Shown here: positions 1 through 7,187 of the stretch, one piece after another
How positions within the stretch are numbered: the first letter of the stretch is position 1
How the letters are laid out: each line of letters starts with the position of its first letter
Assembly (NCBI RefSeq): GCF_900106595.1
Contig: NZ_FNNC01000008.1
Coordinates: 1 to 58,825 of the forward strand
Direction of reading: 5' to 3'
Source of the DNA: Marinococcus luteus
GTDB taxonomy: Bacteria; Bacillota; Bacilli; Bacillales; Marinococcaceae
Length of the DNA stretch: 58,825 bases
Notes under the pieces: model-generated
The model's input: the letters and a program-made list of their open reading frames with translations, nothing else
What the model was told of the DNA's origin: nothing
The model's database searches: none
Translations under genes and position numbers: made by a program

Positions 1-48
1 GCACGCCGCCAGCGTTCGTCCTGAGCCAGGATCAAACTCTCCGTAAAA
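1..48 (-). rRNA. 16S ribosomal RNA, 5' end (partial, runs off the window)
   Basis: The minus strand reads GAGTTTGATCCTGGCTCAG followed by GACGAACGCTGGCGGC, the universal start of bacterial 16S rRNA (the 27F primer site). The mature 5' end should lie near 47-49. Only the first 48 or so bases are present; the gene continues past the left edge. It is the first gene of an rRNA operon whose leader and promoters occupy the bases just to the right. Confidence 0.98.
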
Positions 49-159
49 AGTTTGATGCTGTGGCATCAGTGATGCCCTAAATAAATGGTTCTTTTCTTTG
101 GGGCTCTGGCTTGTCTTTCCTTTTCAAAGAACGATCTGCCGCTCAAAGCGACAATTACT
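49..159 (-). other. rRNA operon leader upstream of 16S
   Basis: This is the transcribed spacer between the proximal rrn promoter and mature 16S. It contains TTCTTTGAAAA on the minus strand (about 120-131), which resembles the boxA-like antitermination element of Bacillus rRNA leaders. It also has a short hairpin, GGCATCA..TGATGCC (about 62-76), probably part of the 16S processing stem. There is no coding potential. Confidence 0.7.
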
Positions 160-188
160 ATCATACCAAGTAGGTAAATGAAAGTCAA
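160..188 (-). promoter_or_regulatory. rRNA promoter P2 (sigma-A, TTGACT-N17-TATGAT)
   Basis: On the minus strand the -35 TTGACT (183-188) and -10 TATGAT (160-165) are separated by exactly 17 bp. The A-rich AAAAAGTTG just upstream of the -35 resembles an UP element and is repeated at the distal promoter. The position, about 110 bp before 16S, fits the proximal promoter of a Bacillus rRNA operon. Confidence 0.85.
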
Positions 189-254
189 CAACTTTTTATG
201 AAATTTATTATTTCCTTTTGCTGTTTTTTCGCCTCTCTCGGAAGCGCATGTATA

Positions 255-283
255 AATATATCACCGTGGCTCTAAGCGGTCAA
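255..283 (-). promoter_or_regulatory. rRNA promoter P1 (sigma-A, TTGACC-N17-TATATT)
   Basis: The -35 TTGACC (278-283) and -10 TATATT (255-260) have a 17-bp spacer on the minus strand. A 16-bp direct repeat (plus-strand GTCAACAACTTTTTAT at 184-199 and 279-294) covers the -35 and upstream A-tract of both tandem promoters. Tandem P1/P2 promoters 95 bp apart are typical of rRNA operons in Bacillus. Confidence 0.82.
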
Positions 284-348
284 CAACTTTTTATAATTTC
301 TTTTAAAAAAATGCAGAAATAAATTAACGCATAATTAGCTATTGCTCC

Positions 349-371
349 CATAGGCCTTCTTATAGGCCTTT
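349..371. repeat. tandem ATAGGCCTT repeat / short hairpin
   Basis: ATAGGCCTT occurs twice with a 3-bp gap (350-358 and 362-370). Because AGGCCT is itself a palindrome, the pair can also fold as a 6-bp stem. It lies between the rrn promoters and the HAD gene. Its function is unknown; it may separate two divergent transcription units. Confidence 0.4.
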
Positions 372-452
372 CCTTTTCATTCTGATTACTAACTGCTTCG
401 GATTTTATGCTATTCTAGTGGTATCTAATGGAAGAAAGGAGAGAATTGACCG

Positions 453-1310
453 TTGGCCGATATCCACTGGAGTGATAAAGAATTATTGATTTTTGATCTG
501 GATGGTACTCTATATGAGGATACTGAACACTTTGATTATTATGCTGAACGGCTGGCTGCTTTTATTGCAGAAAAAAACCGGCCTGCATTTTTCTCTGAGT
601 ACGAAGCTGTTCAAAACGGTGAACGTGATCTGCAGATAGGTACAGCATACGATGCAGAGAACGACTGGATTCTCTATCTCGACCCGGTCACCGCCCAGCC
701 AGTAAGAGTTGTCAATTGGAGCGGGAGAGAAATAGAACCTTCTGTCTGGGCCGGAGAGTATAAGAACCTTTCTTTTGACTTTGACAAAAAAATAGCTATC
801 GGGGATGGGTGGTGGACTCCACATGCTACTGCCAGACATTTCGGAGTTTCAAAAGAAGAAGCCTACGCCGCTTACGTTGAAACAAAAACATATATGTCGT
901 CTGAAGCTTTTCAGCTTTCCCAGACCCCTTCGCTTCGGTCCGGCCTGCAATGGCTTCAATCTAATGGAAAGCAGATGGTATTAGTCACCAATAGCGACAA
1001 TGAAGATGCAGAGTCCATTTTACAGCAATTAAACCTTCATGATCTGCTTCCTCCCTACACCAGAATTACTTCCGCCAACAAACCGGCTGAAACGAAAGAT
1101 CATTACGAACAATTATTGGAGGAGTACCGGGTGAACCCTCAGGCAACGATGGTCATCGGGGATAACTTAATGAATGATGTGATGCCCGGCGTGCTCCTTG
1201 GGATTGAAGGTATTCATATAGGCCCTTTAACTGATTCTCCTTCTAAATATATTTATACTGTCCCGTCTTTGCAGCAGCCGATGGAAGAGCTTATTCAATA
1301 CAATAAATAG
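453..1310 (+). CDS. HAD-superfamily hydrolase (phosphatase)
   Basis: The 285-residue protein carries the HAD motifs in order. Motif I is DLDGT (Asp15 and Asp17, nucleophile and acid/base). Motif II is the VLVTNS strand near residue 178. A conserved Lys lies in the SANKPAETK stretch, and motif IV is GDNLMND near residue 235, binding Mg2+. Between motifs I and II sits a large, partly beta-rich cap that should set substrate choice. It is probably a cytosolic phosphatase; the substrate is unknown. The start is TTG at 453, preceded by AAAGGAGAG at good spacing. It is one of only two plus-strand genes here, convergent with the Mrp gene and sharing a terminator with it. Confidence 0.85.
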   Translation: MADIHWSDKELLIFDLDGTLYEDTEHFDYYAERLAAFIAEKNRPAFFSEYEAVQNGERDLQIGTAYDAENDWILYLDPVTAQPVRVVNWSGREIEPSVWAGEYKNLSFDFDKKIAIGDGWWTPHATARHFGVSKEEAYAAYVETKTYMSSEAFQLSQTPSLRSGLQWLQSNGKQMVLVTNSDNEDAESILQQLNLHDLLPPYTRITSANKPAETKDHYEQLLEEYRVNPQATMVIGDNLMNDVMPGVLLGIEGIHIGPLTDSPSKYIYTVPSLQQPMEELIQYNK

Positions 1311-1313
1311 CAA

Positions 1314-1345
1314 GAAGCCGCCCGCAGATATCTGCAGGCGGCTTC
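1314..1345. terminator. bidirectional terminator between HAD and Mrp genes
   Basis: GAAGCCGCC (1314-1322) pairs perfectly with GGCGGCTTC (1337-1345), and the inner GCAGATATCTGC is also palindromic. The result is one long hairpin between two convergent genes. The T-tracts on both sides are weak (TGTTTATT on plus, TTGCTATTT on minus), so efficiency is uncertain. Confidence 0.75.
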
Positions 1346-1358
1346 TGTTTATTGGATT

Positions 1359-2411
1359 TTATTCAGTTGGCACTTTGTTCATAATAGTTTTTGCCAATTC
1401 ATCATAAAGCTCACCGATCGGGTGTTCCGGCTGATAAACAGATGGAGCGAACACGCTGTCATCTTCAAGCGGCTGACCCAACGGAATGCGGCTGAGAATG
1501 CCAACCTTTAACTCGTCAGCCAGACGGTCTGCTCCGCCCTCACCGAAGACATATTCTTTCTCACCGCTGCGGCTTTCATAATAAGCCATGTTTTCAATAA
1601 TCCCCAATACACGGTGATTGGTTTTAATCGCCATTGCTCCGGCACGGGCTGCTACAAATGCCGCCGTCGGATGCGGCGTAGTGACGATAATTTCCTGACT
1701 TTCCGGCAGGGTAGTGTGAACATCGAGTGCCACGTCCCCTGTTCCCGGCGGAAGATCCAACAGCAGATAATCAAGGTCTCCCCACTCCACTTCATTAAAG
1801 AAGTTATTCAGCATCTTCCCGAGCATCGGGCCTCTCCAGACTACCGGAGCGTTATCCTCAACGAAGAATCCCATCGAAATGACTTTAACGCCGAAACGCT
1901 CTACCGGATAGATCCGCTCATCCTGTACCTTCGGCCGTTCTTCAATGCCCATCATATCCGGCACGCTGAAGCCGTAAATGTCTGCGTCAATAATACCTAC
2001 TTTTTTTCCGGCACGGGCCAGCGCCACAGCTGTATTCACTGTAACTGTAGATTTACCAACTCCGCCTTTACCGCTTGCAATGGTAATAAACTGAGTCTTG
2101 TTATTCTCGGATAAAATCTTCGGTCCTTCTTCCCCTTTTAACCCTCCGGCTTTTTCTACTTCTTCGGGTTCAAGAGTCTCAAAGCGGAGCCCTACTGAGT
2201 CGGCACCGGCCTCTTTGATCGTATCCACTACCTGCTGCTGCATCTGCATCTGTTCAGGAGTACCAGTCTTGGCCAATGCTATTTTCAAACGCACTTTGCT
2301 GTCATCTTTCACACTGATACTGCGGATACCGCCGGTTTCAACAATCGGCTTGCCCAGATCAGGATCTTCTATGGACTGAAGCGCTTCGCGCACCTGTTCT
2401 TCTGTAATCAC
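1359..2411 (-). CDS. salA: Mrp/SalA-family P-loop ATPase, cysteine-free
   Basis: An N-terminal MIP18/DUF59 domain of about 85 residues precedes a ParA/MinD-type ATPase with the deviant Walker A GKGGVGKST near residue 114 and a DLPPGTGD switch. Mrp/ApbC proteins carry Fe-S clusters, and B. subtilis SalA acts as a regulator from this same genomic slot. Here the usual C-terminal CxxC is replaced (ESRS after ENMAYY). With the start chosen, the protein has no cysteine, so a bridging cluster is unlikely. I chose GTG at 2411 (350 aa) because AAGGAAG lies directly against an upstream in-frame GTG at 2420 but 8-9 nt before this one. Confidence 0.88.
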   Translation of the reverse strand: MITEEQVREALQSIEDPDLGKPIVETGGIRSISVKDDSKVRLKIALAKTGTPEQMQMQQQVVDTIKEAGADSVGLRFETLEPEEVEKAGGLKGEEGPKILSENNKTQFITIASGKGGVGKSTVTVNTAVALARAGKKVGIIDADIYGFSVPDMMGIEERPKVQDERIYPVERFGVKVISMGFFVEDNAPVVWRGPMLGKMLNNFFNEVEWGDLDYLLLDLPPGTGDVALDVHTTLPESQEIIVTTPHPTAAFVAARAGAMAIKTNHRVLGIIENMAYYESRSGEKEYVFGEGGADRLADELKVGILSRIPLGQPLEDDSVFAPSVYQPEHPIGELYDELAKTIMNKVPTE

Positions 2412-2468
2412 ATTGCACACCTTCCTTCTCTAGACTATAGCTGTAACTATTGGAAACATTCCTTATCT

Positions 2469-2498
2469 AGCATACCGTTTTTAAGAAGCAGATTTCAA
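2469..2498 (-). promoter_or_regulatory. probable sigma-A promoter of the Mrp/SalA gene
   Basis: On the minus strand TTGAAA (2493-2498) and TATGCT (2469-2474) are separated by 18 bp, about 60 bp before the start codon. The match is moderate. Confidence 0.5.
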
Positions 2499-2765
2499 AC
2501 GTTTACAACTAAAACCTGCCGTTTTTTCTCTACATACAAGCAAATAAGGTGAACAGGAGGTCGAAAAAATATACTTTCTTGCCAGTTCTTTATAGGTAAG
2601 TGTCCCGGGAGACCATACTTAAGTAGAAAAGGGGAGGGCACTCAGCTATACTATCACTTACAGCATCAAGTGACCGTCCTCTTAGAAACCAACGGTATAC
2701 CTCTAAACGCCCGTTCAGCTTACTGTAAAAACGGCTATTAGTTGAATACAGCATTAATTTTCTTT
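2499..2765. other. non-coding gap with possible degraded coding remnants
   Basis: No intact gene is visible. A strong SD-like AACAGGAGGTCG (2552-2563) on the plus strand is followed by no start codon at usable distance. Two short open stretches overlap at about 2600-2750. The plus-strand one ends with TNGIPLNARSAYCKNG, loosely like the GLPL region of some transposases. The minus-strand one is about 55 codons without a convincing SD. Either could be a relic; I cannot name a family. The gap adjoins an AT-rich, probably acquired gene. Confidence 0.3.
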
Positions 2766-2794
2766 TTGTTTCCAGCTCATATCTGTAATGTTAT
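2766..2794 (+). promoter_or_regulatory. possible promoter of the YdeI-family gene
   Basis: TTGTTT (2766-2771) and TGTTAT (2789-2794) are spaced by 17 bp, ending 35 bp before the chosen start codon. It is a weak match to the sigma-A consensus. Confidence 0.35.
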
Positions 2795-2828
2795 CTTCAG
2801 TACTAAATACAGAAAGGATATGTTCAAA

Positions 2829-3398
2829 ATGGAAATTGAAAATCTAATTACAGCTAAGACAAGACAGGAATTAAGAAAGTGGCTCGAGGAGAACTCAAAT
2901 ACAGAAAAATATTGTTGGGTTTTAATAAGTATGACCGAAAAACCAGGTGTCGTTCAGTATCTGGATGTAGTTGAGGAAGCATTATGTTTTGGCTGGATTG
3001 ATGGCATAAGTAAAAAATTGTCAGATACTGAGCTGGCTCAAAGGCTTTCCCCACGAAAGAAAAAAAGTAATTGGACAGAATTAAACAAAGAAAGGGTTCG
3101 AAGATTAGAAAAGTTAGGTTTGATGAAAGAAGAGGGATTGAAAGCCCTCCCTGATATGAGGCCTGAATCTTTTACCATTGATAAAGATATTGAACTGCGC
3201 CTAACAGAAGATTATCAATTGTATCAGAATTTCATTAATTTCCCAGACCTATATAAAAGAGTTCGAATTGATACAATACAAAGCTATAGAAATGAACCTG
3301 ATATTTTTAATAAAAGATTGGAAAAATTCATTGAAAATACACGAAAAAATAAAATGTATGGTCAATGGAATGACAAAGGCCGTTTAAGCAACTATTGA
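2829..3398 (+). CDS. YdeI/OmpD-associated family protein
   Basis: The protein of about 189 residues has the family hallmark EEALCFGWIDG followed by RLSPRKKKSNWTELN, then a helical C-terminus. The YdeI/OmpD-associated family is widespread and poorly understood; members have been linked to resistance to antimicrobial peptides or polymyxin-like stress, but no reaction is established. ATG at 2829 is preferred because AGAAAGGA ends 10 nt upstream; an ATG three codons earlier overlaps that SD. The gene is clearly more AT-rich than its ribosomal neighbours, lies on the opposite strand, and is flanked by gaps with relic-like sequence. This suggests horizontal acquisition. Confidence 0.85.
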   Translation: MEIENLITAKTRQELRKWLEENSNTEKYCWVLISMTEKPGVVQYLDVVEEALCFGWIDGISKKLSDTELAQRLSPRKKKSNWTELNKERVRRLEKLGLMKEEGLKALPDMRPESFTIDKDIELRLTEDYQLYQNFINFPDLYKRVRIDTIQSYRNEPDIFNKRLEKFIENTRKNKMYGQWNDKGRLSNY

Positions 3399-3554
3399 GA
3401 AAAGGAAATATTAATGGAATTTAGAACGTTTACTAATCAACATTTACGCTAAAGCCGCCTTAAAGCAATTATAAATTTAGAATATGCAGAAAAATAATTC
3501 ACACTTATAAATATTTCTATAAAATAAAATTATTGCTTAAAATTAATATAAAAA

Positions 3555-3586
3555 AAAGCACCAGCCATGTGATATGCTGATGCTTT
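3555..3586 (-). terminator. terminator of the rplM-rpsI operon
   Basis: AAAGCACCAGC (3555-3565) pairs with GCTGATGCTTT (3576-3586) with one mismatch. On the minus strand it is followed by seven T's (3551-3557), the right arrangement to stop transcription leaving rpsI. In the other direction it may also end the YdeI gene. Confidence 0.75.
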
Positions 3587-3618
3587 AAATTCTTCATAAT
3601 ATTGATTATTGATTTGAT

Positions 3619-3651
3619 CCAACTTGCACCAAAAACCTTTGTGAAAGTTGG
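3619..3651. repeat. inverted repeat just downstream of rpsI
   Basis: CCAACTT (3619-3625) and AAGTTGG (3645-3651) form a 7-bp stem with a 19-nt loop, 17 bp past the rpsI stop codon. There is no T-tract. It could protect the 3' end or assist the terminator that follows. Confidence 0.4.
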
Positions 3652-3667
3652 TGTACCAATAATTTTA

Positions 3668-4060
3668 TTAACGCTTCGAGAACTGTGGCGCACGACGTGC
3701 TGATTTGAGACCGTATTTTTTACGCTCTTTCATACGTGCATCACGAGTCAGGTAGCCTTCAGATTTCAGTGTAGGACGGAAATCCGGGTCTACTTTCAAG
3801 AGAGCACGCGCTACTCCGTGACGAATAGCACCAGCCTGGCCGGTGAAACCGCCGCCTCTTACAGTTACTTTAATGTCATAAGAACCTTCCGTGCCTGTAG
3901 CAGCTAGTGGCTGCTTTACAACAAGCTTCAATGTTTCAAGGTTGAAATACTCGTCGAGTTCACGGTCGTTTACAGTGATTTTTCCATCGCCTGGCTCAAG
4001 AAAAACTCTAGCCGATGAGTTTTTCCGGCGTCCAGTACCGTAATATTGTACTTGTGCCAA
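3668..4060 (-). CDS. rpsI: 30S ribosomal protein S9
   Basis: At 130 residues this is the normal S9 length. It begins [18 protein letters not shown] and ends with the basic [16 protein letters not shown] tail that reaches the P-site tRNA on the 30S head. The start codon is TTG at 4060, placed by GGAGGG about 8 nt upstream; no ATG fits. It lies 20 nt behind rplM, the usual L13-S9 pair, and is followed by a T-rich terminator, so the two genes form a compact operon separate from truA. Confidence 0.97.
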   Translation of the reverse strand: MAQVQYYGTGRRKNSSARVFLEPGDGKITVNDRELDEYFNLETLKLVVKQPLAATGTEGSYDIKVTVRGGGFTGQAGAIRHGVARALLKVDPDFRPTLKSEGYLTRDARMKERKKYGLKSARRAPQFSKR

Positions 4061-4080
4061 ATGTAGTCCCTCCTTTTATT

Positions 4081-4518
4081 TTAACCGCGCAGCTGCAGTT
4101 CTTCTGGTTGTTGTGCGTGGTGCTTGTGCTCTGGGCCTTCGTATACGAATAACTTCTTGCCTTGTTCACGGCCAAGAGTGTTTTTTGGAAGCATGCCTTT
4201 AATAGCGATTTCGAGCATTTTTTCTGGTTTCTCGCGGCGCATGTCGTCTGCGCGTGTAGATCTCAGGCCACCCGGATAACCGCTGTGGCGGTGATAATAC
4301 TTTTGAGAAAGTTTTTTCCCGGTCAGTTGGATTTTTTCTGCATTAACAATAATCACGTTATCCCCAACGTCAATATGCGGGGTGTATTGTGGCTTTGTTT
4401 TACCGCGAAGGATTGCAGCGACTTCACTGGCAAGACGTCCGAGTGTCTGGCCTTGTGCGTCTACTACGTACCATTTGCGTTTTACGTCGCCTGGCTTAGC
4501 CATGTATGTCGTACGCAT
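4081..4518 (-). CDS. rplM: 50S ribosomal protein L13
   Basis: This 145-residue protein has the L13 signatures [17 protein letters not shown] near the N-terminus and [10 protein letters not shown] in the C-terminal half. L13 is an early-assembly 23S rRNA-binding protein. The ATG at 4518 has a strong TAGGAGGG 8-9 nt upstream. The gene is first in the rplM-rpsI operon and has its own sigma-A promoter about 110 bp upstream. The leader between them is a candidate L13 autoregulatory element. Confidence 0.97.
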   Translation of the reverse strand: MRTTYMAKPGDVKRKWYVVDAQGQTLGRLASEVAAILRGKTKPQYTPHIDVGDNVIIVNAEKIQLTGKKLSQKYYHRHSGYPGGLRSTRADDMRREKPEKMLEIAIKGMLPKNTLGREQGKKLFVYEGPEHKHHAQQPEELQLRG

Positions 4519-4624
4519 AGTTGTTTCCCTCCTAAATCAATTCTCTGCCGATTATATCATCGATCACTTGTCTTATTTACGCTCATCATTCCGTATCCCG
4601 GGGCAGTGGGACGTGAAATGCCAA
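4519..4624 (-). promoter_or_regulatory. rplM 5' leader (candidate L13 leader)
   Basis: About 105 nt of untranslated leader separate the rplM promoter from its SD. It holds an imperfect hairpin, CGTCCC pairing with GGGA(TA)CG, around 4592-4613. L13 leaders (Rfam L13_leader) that bind L13 to repress rplM-rpsI are known in Bacillus. I infer this element from position and foldability, not from a sequence match. Confidence 0.45.
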
Positions 4625-4629
4625 ATAAC

Positions 4630-4658
4630 ATCGTATAATAATAGGGGCCAAATGTCAA
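4630..4658 (-). promoter_or_regulatory. sigma-A promoter of rplM-rpsI (TTGACA-N17-TACGAT)
   Basis: On the minus strand a consensus -35 TTGACA (4653-4658) and -10 TACGAT (4630-4635) have a 17-bp spacer. It lies between truA and rplM and makes rplM-rpsI an independent unit. Confidence 0.8.
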
Positions 4659-4760
4659 TGTTAAAACACCAGGAAACGTTGTTTTTTTATAATCAATTTT
4701 CTCCGAAGGCGGGTACGCATTCAGCTGACCTTAAAGGCTGTTAACGCACGGCTTTTACTG

Positions 4761-5498
4761 TCAGTAATTCACCTTCCAAAGGTACAGCCCGTGGCCGGGA
4801 GCTGTGTTGCCTGCAGCTGCACGCTCTTTCGCTTCAATAATGGCTTTCATTTCTTCAGGGGAACGGTTCCCCTTCCCTATTTCCAGAAGCGTTCCTACAG
4901 CAATACGAATCATATTATACAAAAACCCTGAGCCGCGGAACGTAAACCACAGCTCTTCCCCATCGAGCGTAGCATCTGCTTTATATACCGTGCGGGTTTT
5001 TTCCTTCACGTCGGTGTTGGCAGCGCAAAAGGAAGAAAAGTCGTGTTCCCCTTCGATGTAACGGACTGCCTTCTGCACAGCTTCAACGTCCGTAGGATAT
5101 GGATAATAAAAAGCATGGTTCCGCCGGAATACGTCCCGTTCCTTACGCAGCAGCACACAGTACCGGTACTCTTTTTCCACCGCATCAAAACGTGCGTGGA
5201 AATCTTCATCGGCATACGCGGATTGCCAGACGTGTATGTCCTTTGGCAGAAAGGATTCGAGCGCCTTTCCCCATTTGTGCTCCGGCAGCTGCAGCGGGGA
5301 ATCAAAATGAAAAACCTGGCCTTTTGCATGCACGCCGGAATCTGTCCTCCCCGAAGCATGAATCGGCACGTGAACCCCTTTATGCATCTTCTGGAGCGCT
5401 TCCTCGATTTCTCTCTGAACGGTCCGGCGTCCCGGCTGCACCTGCCAGCCTTCAAAAAACGTACCATCATACGCCACTGTTGCTTTCACTCTCGGCAT
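4761..5498 (-). CDS. truA: tRNA pseudouridine(38-40) synthase
   Basis: TruA isomerises uridines 38-40 in the anticodon arm of tRNAs. The 245-residue protein starts MPRVKATVAYDGTFFEGWQ and carries the catalytic motif SGRTDSGVHA, whose Asp is the nucleophile. Length is normal for the family. ATG at 5498 is chosen because AAAGGAGGAG lies 7-9 nt upstream and family conservation begins there; an in-frame upstream extension is not conserved. It is last in the ecfA1-ecfA2-ecfT-truA cluster, 19 nt after ecfT, as in B. subtilis. Confidence 0.95.
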   Translation of the reverse strand: MPRVKATVAYDGTFFEGWQVQPGRRTVQREIEEALQKMHKGVHVPIHASGRTDSGVHAKGQVFHFDSPLQLPEHKWGKALESFLPKDIHVWQSAYADEDFHARFDAVEKEYRYCVLLRKERDVFRRNHAFYYPYPTDVEAVQKAVRYIEGEHDFSSFCAANTDVKEKTRTVYKADATLDGEELWFTFRGSGFLYNMIRIAVGTLLEIGKGNRSPEEMKAIIEAKERAAAGNTAPGHGLYLWKVNY

Positions 5499-5517
5499 CA
5501 GACTCTCCTCCTTTCGT

Positions 5518-6315
5518 TTACTGGCGTAAAAACAATAAAACAACTCCAAACGCCGCGATCAGAACACAGCATAAAGTATCTCTCCAGCCCCACACGAGCA
5601 GACGAAGTTTTGTGCGTCCTTCTCCTCCGTTATAGCCGCGGGCCTCCATAGCATAGGCCAAATCTTCCGCCCGGCGGAAGGCACGTACAAATAACGGCAC
5701 CAGGAGGGATACAAACGCCTGCATCCTGTCCCGCATAGAACCTTTGTTAAAATCAGCGCCGCGGGCCGTCTGGGCTTTAATAATTTTTTCTGTTTCCTGC
5801 AGCAGGGTAGGAATAAACCGGATCGCAATCGACATCATCATCGCCACGTCGTAGGCGGGAAACTTAAAGCGCTCGAGCGGGGAAAACATTTGCTCCAATG
5901 CGTCTGTAAGGTCAATCGGACTCGTTGTCAGCGTTAAGAGCGATGTAAAGTATACGAGCAGAAGCAAACGAAGAGAAATAAACAGCCCCTGTCGAATTCC
6001 TTCCTCATAAAACGAAAATACACCGACCGAAAAAAGGATATCGCCTTCTCTTGTAAAAAAAGCGTGCAGAAAAAACGTTAATATCACTAAAATAAATACC
6101 GGGAACATGCCTTTGCGGATATAACGAAACGGGACCCCGGAAAGAAAATAAACGGCTATCGCCGCCGCTCCGAAAAGCGCGTATCCGTTCCAGCTGTTCA
6201 CGAGAAAAATTACGATGATTAAAAATAATACGGCCGCAATCTTTGCCCGGGGATCCATATGATGAAGAAAGGAGCGCCCTGGCAGGTACTGGCCGATTAT
6301 GACATTTTCAAACAT
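5518..6315 (-). CDS. ecfT: ECF transporter transmembrane protein EcfT
   Basis: EcfT is the shared membrane scaffold of energy-coupling-factor importers for vitamins and metals. It joins exchangeable substrate-binding S components to the two ATPases. The 265-residue product has five or so hydrophobic segments and the two Ala-Arg-Gly coupling-helix motifs (QTARGADF and AMEARGYN) that grip the ATPases. ATG at 6315 overlaps the end of ecfA2 by 8 nt, which indicates translational coupling and fixes the start; the start MFENVIIGQYLPGRSFLH matches the family. Which vitamin is carried cannot be told because no S component is encoded here. Confidence 0.94.
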   Translation of the reverse strand: MFENVIIGQYLPGRSFLHHMDPRAKIAAVLFLIIVIFLVNSWNGYALFGAAAIAVYFLSGVPFRYIRKGMFPVFILVILTFFLHAFFTREGDILFSVGVFSFYEEGIRQGLFISLRLLLLVYFTSLLTLTTSPIDLTDALEQMFSPLERFKFPAYDVAMMMSIAIRFIPTLLQETEKIIKAQTARGADFNKGSMRDRMQAFVSLLVPLFVRAFRRAEDLAYAMEARGYNGGEGRTKLRLLVWGWRDTLCCVLIAAFGVVLLFLRQ

Positions 6316-7183
6316 ACGGCACATCTCCGTTCTGAACCGCGTGCTCCCAGTAGTCGGCAGCTTCTGCCGGAGAAAGCTTATAATGCGGGAAGCGGATGCC
6401 GCTGTCCCGTTCAATCTGTTGAAGCACCTGTACCTGCTCCGGGATATCCAAGTCCATTTCCTGCAGCTTTTCCCGCTGGGCATAAATGGCTTCCGGCTCT
6501 CCCTGCATTTTGATCTCTGCATCTTCCATCACATACATGTACTCAGCAAATGCGGCCGCCTCCTCCATTTGATGCGTTATCATAATCGTCGTCGGCTGAT
6601 ACGCACGCTGCCAGTTCATAAATAACTCCAGAATTTCTTTCTGCCCCTGGGGATCGAGCCCTGCGGTCGGTTCGTCCAGGATAAGAATCTCCGGGTTGGT
6701 GGCAAGCACCCCAGCTATTGCCACCCGCCGCATCTGCCCCCCGCTCAGCTCGAACGGCGAGCGCTCCAGCAGTGTTTCACTGAGTCCCACCTGCTGCAGC
6801 AATTCCGGAAGCTTCTTTTGTATCTCTGCTACATCCATTCCCTTGTTTTTCGGCCCAAATAATAAATCTTTTTCGACGGTTTCCTCGAACAGCTGGTGCT
6901 CGGGATACTGAAACACCATCCCTACATGACTCCGCACCGTTTTGACCATCTTTCGTTTTGTCCTGGCTTCCAGCCGGTGACCCCCTACCGTTACCACACC
7001 GGCGGAAGGCTTCAGCAGTCCGTTGATATGCTGTACAAGTGTCGATTTCCCGGAACCGGTACGCCCAATGACAGCCGTCACGGAAGAAGAGCGGAAGCAG
7101 GCATTTATGTTTTTGAGTGCCAATGTTTCAAACGGCGTTTTTTTCATATACACATGGCTTACGTTTTGAAAATTCACATCCAT
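6308..7183 (-). CDS. ecfA2: ECF transporter ATP-binding subunit EcfA2
   Basis: This ABC ATPase of 291 residues has Walker A GRTGSGKST near residue 42, signature LSGGQMRR, Walker B ILILDEPT and a H-loop ITHQMEE. It pairs with EcfA1 to power EcfT. The start is ATG at 7183, preceded by AAGGAGAG and placed 4 nt beyond the ecfA1 stop; an ATG six codons earlier would use its own SD as coding sequence and is rejected. The tight spacing on both sides indicates one translationally coupled operon. Confidence 0.94.
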   Translation of the reverse strand: MDVNFQNVSHVYMKKTPFETLALKNINACFRSSSVTAVIGRTGSGKSTLVQHINGLLKPSAGVVTVGGHRLEARTKRKMVKTVRSHVGMVFQYPEHQLFEETVEKDLLFGPKNKGMDVAEIQKKLPELLQQVGLSETLLERSPFELSGGQMRRVAIAGVLATNPEILILDEPTAGLDPQGQKEILELFMNWQRAYQPTTIMITHQMEEAAAFAEYMYVMEDAEIKMQGEPEAIYAQREKLQEMDLDIPEQVQVLQQIERDSGIRFPHYKLSPAEAADYWEHAVQNGDVPYV

Positions 7184-7187
7184 GCAG

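Noticed and set aside
2600-2750. Transposase remnant suggested by TNGIPLNARSAYCKNG on the plus strand and a 55-codon frame on the minus strand
   Set aside because: The resemblance is a few residues only, no terminal inverted repeats or target duplication are visible, and no IS family can be named.
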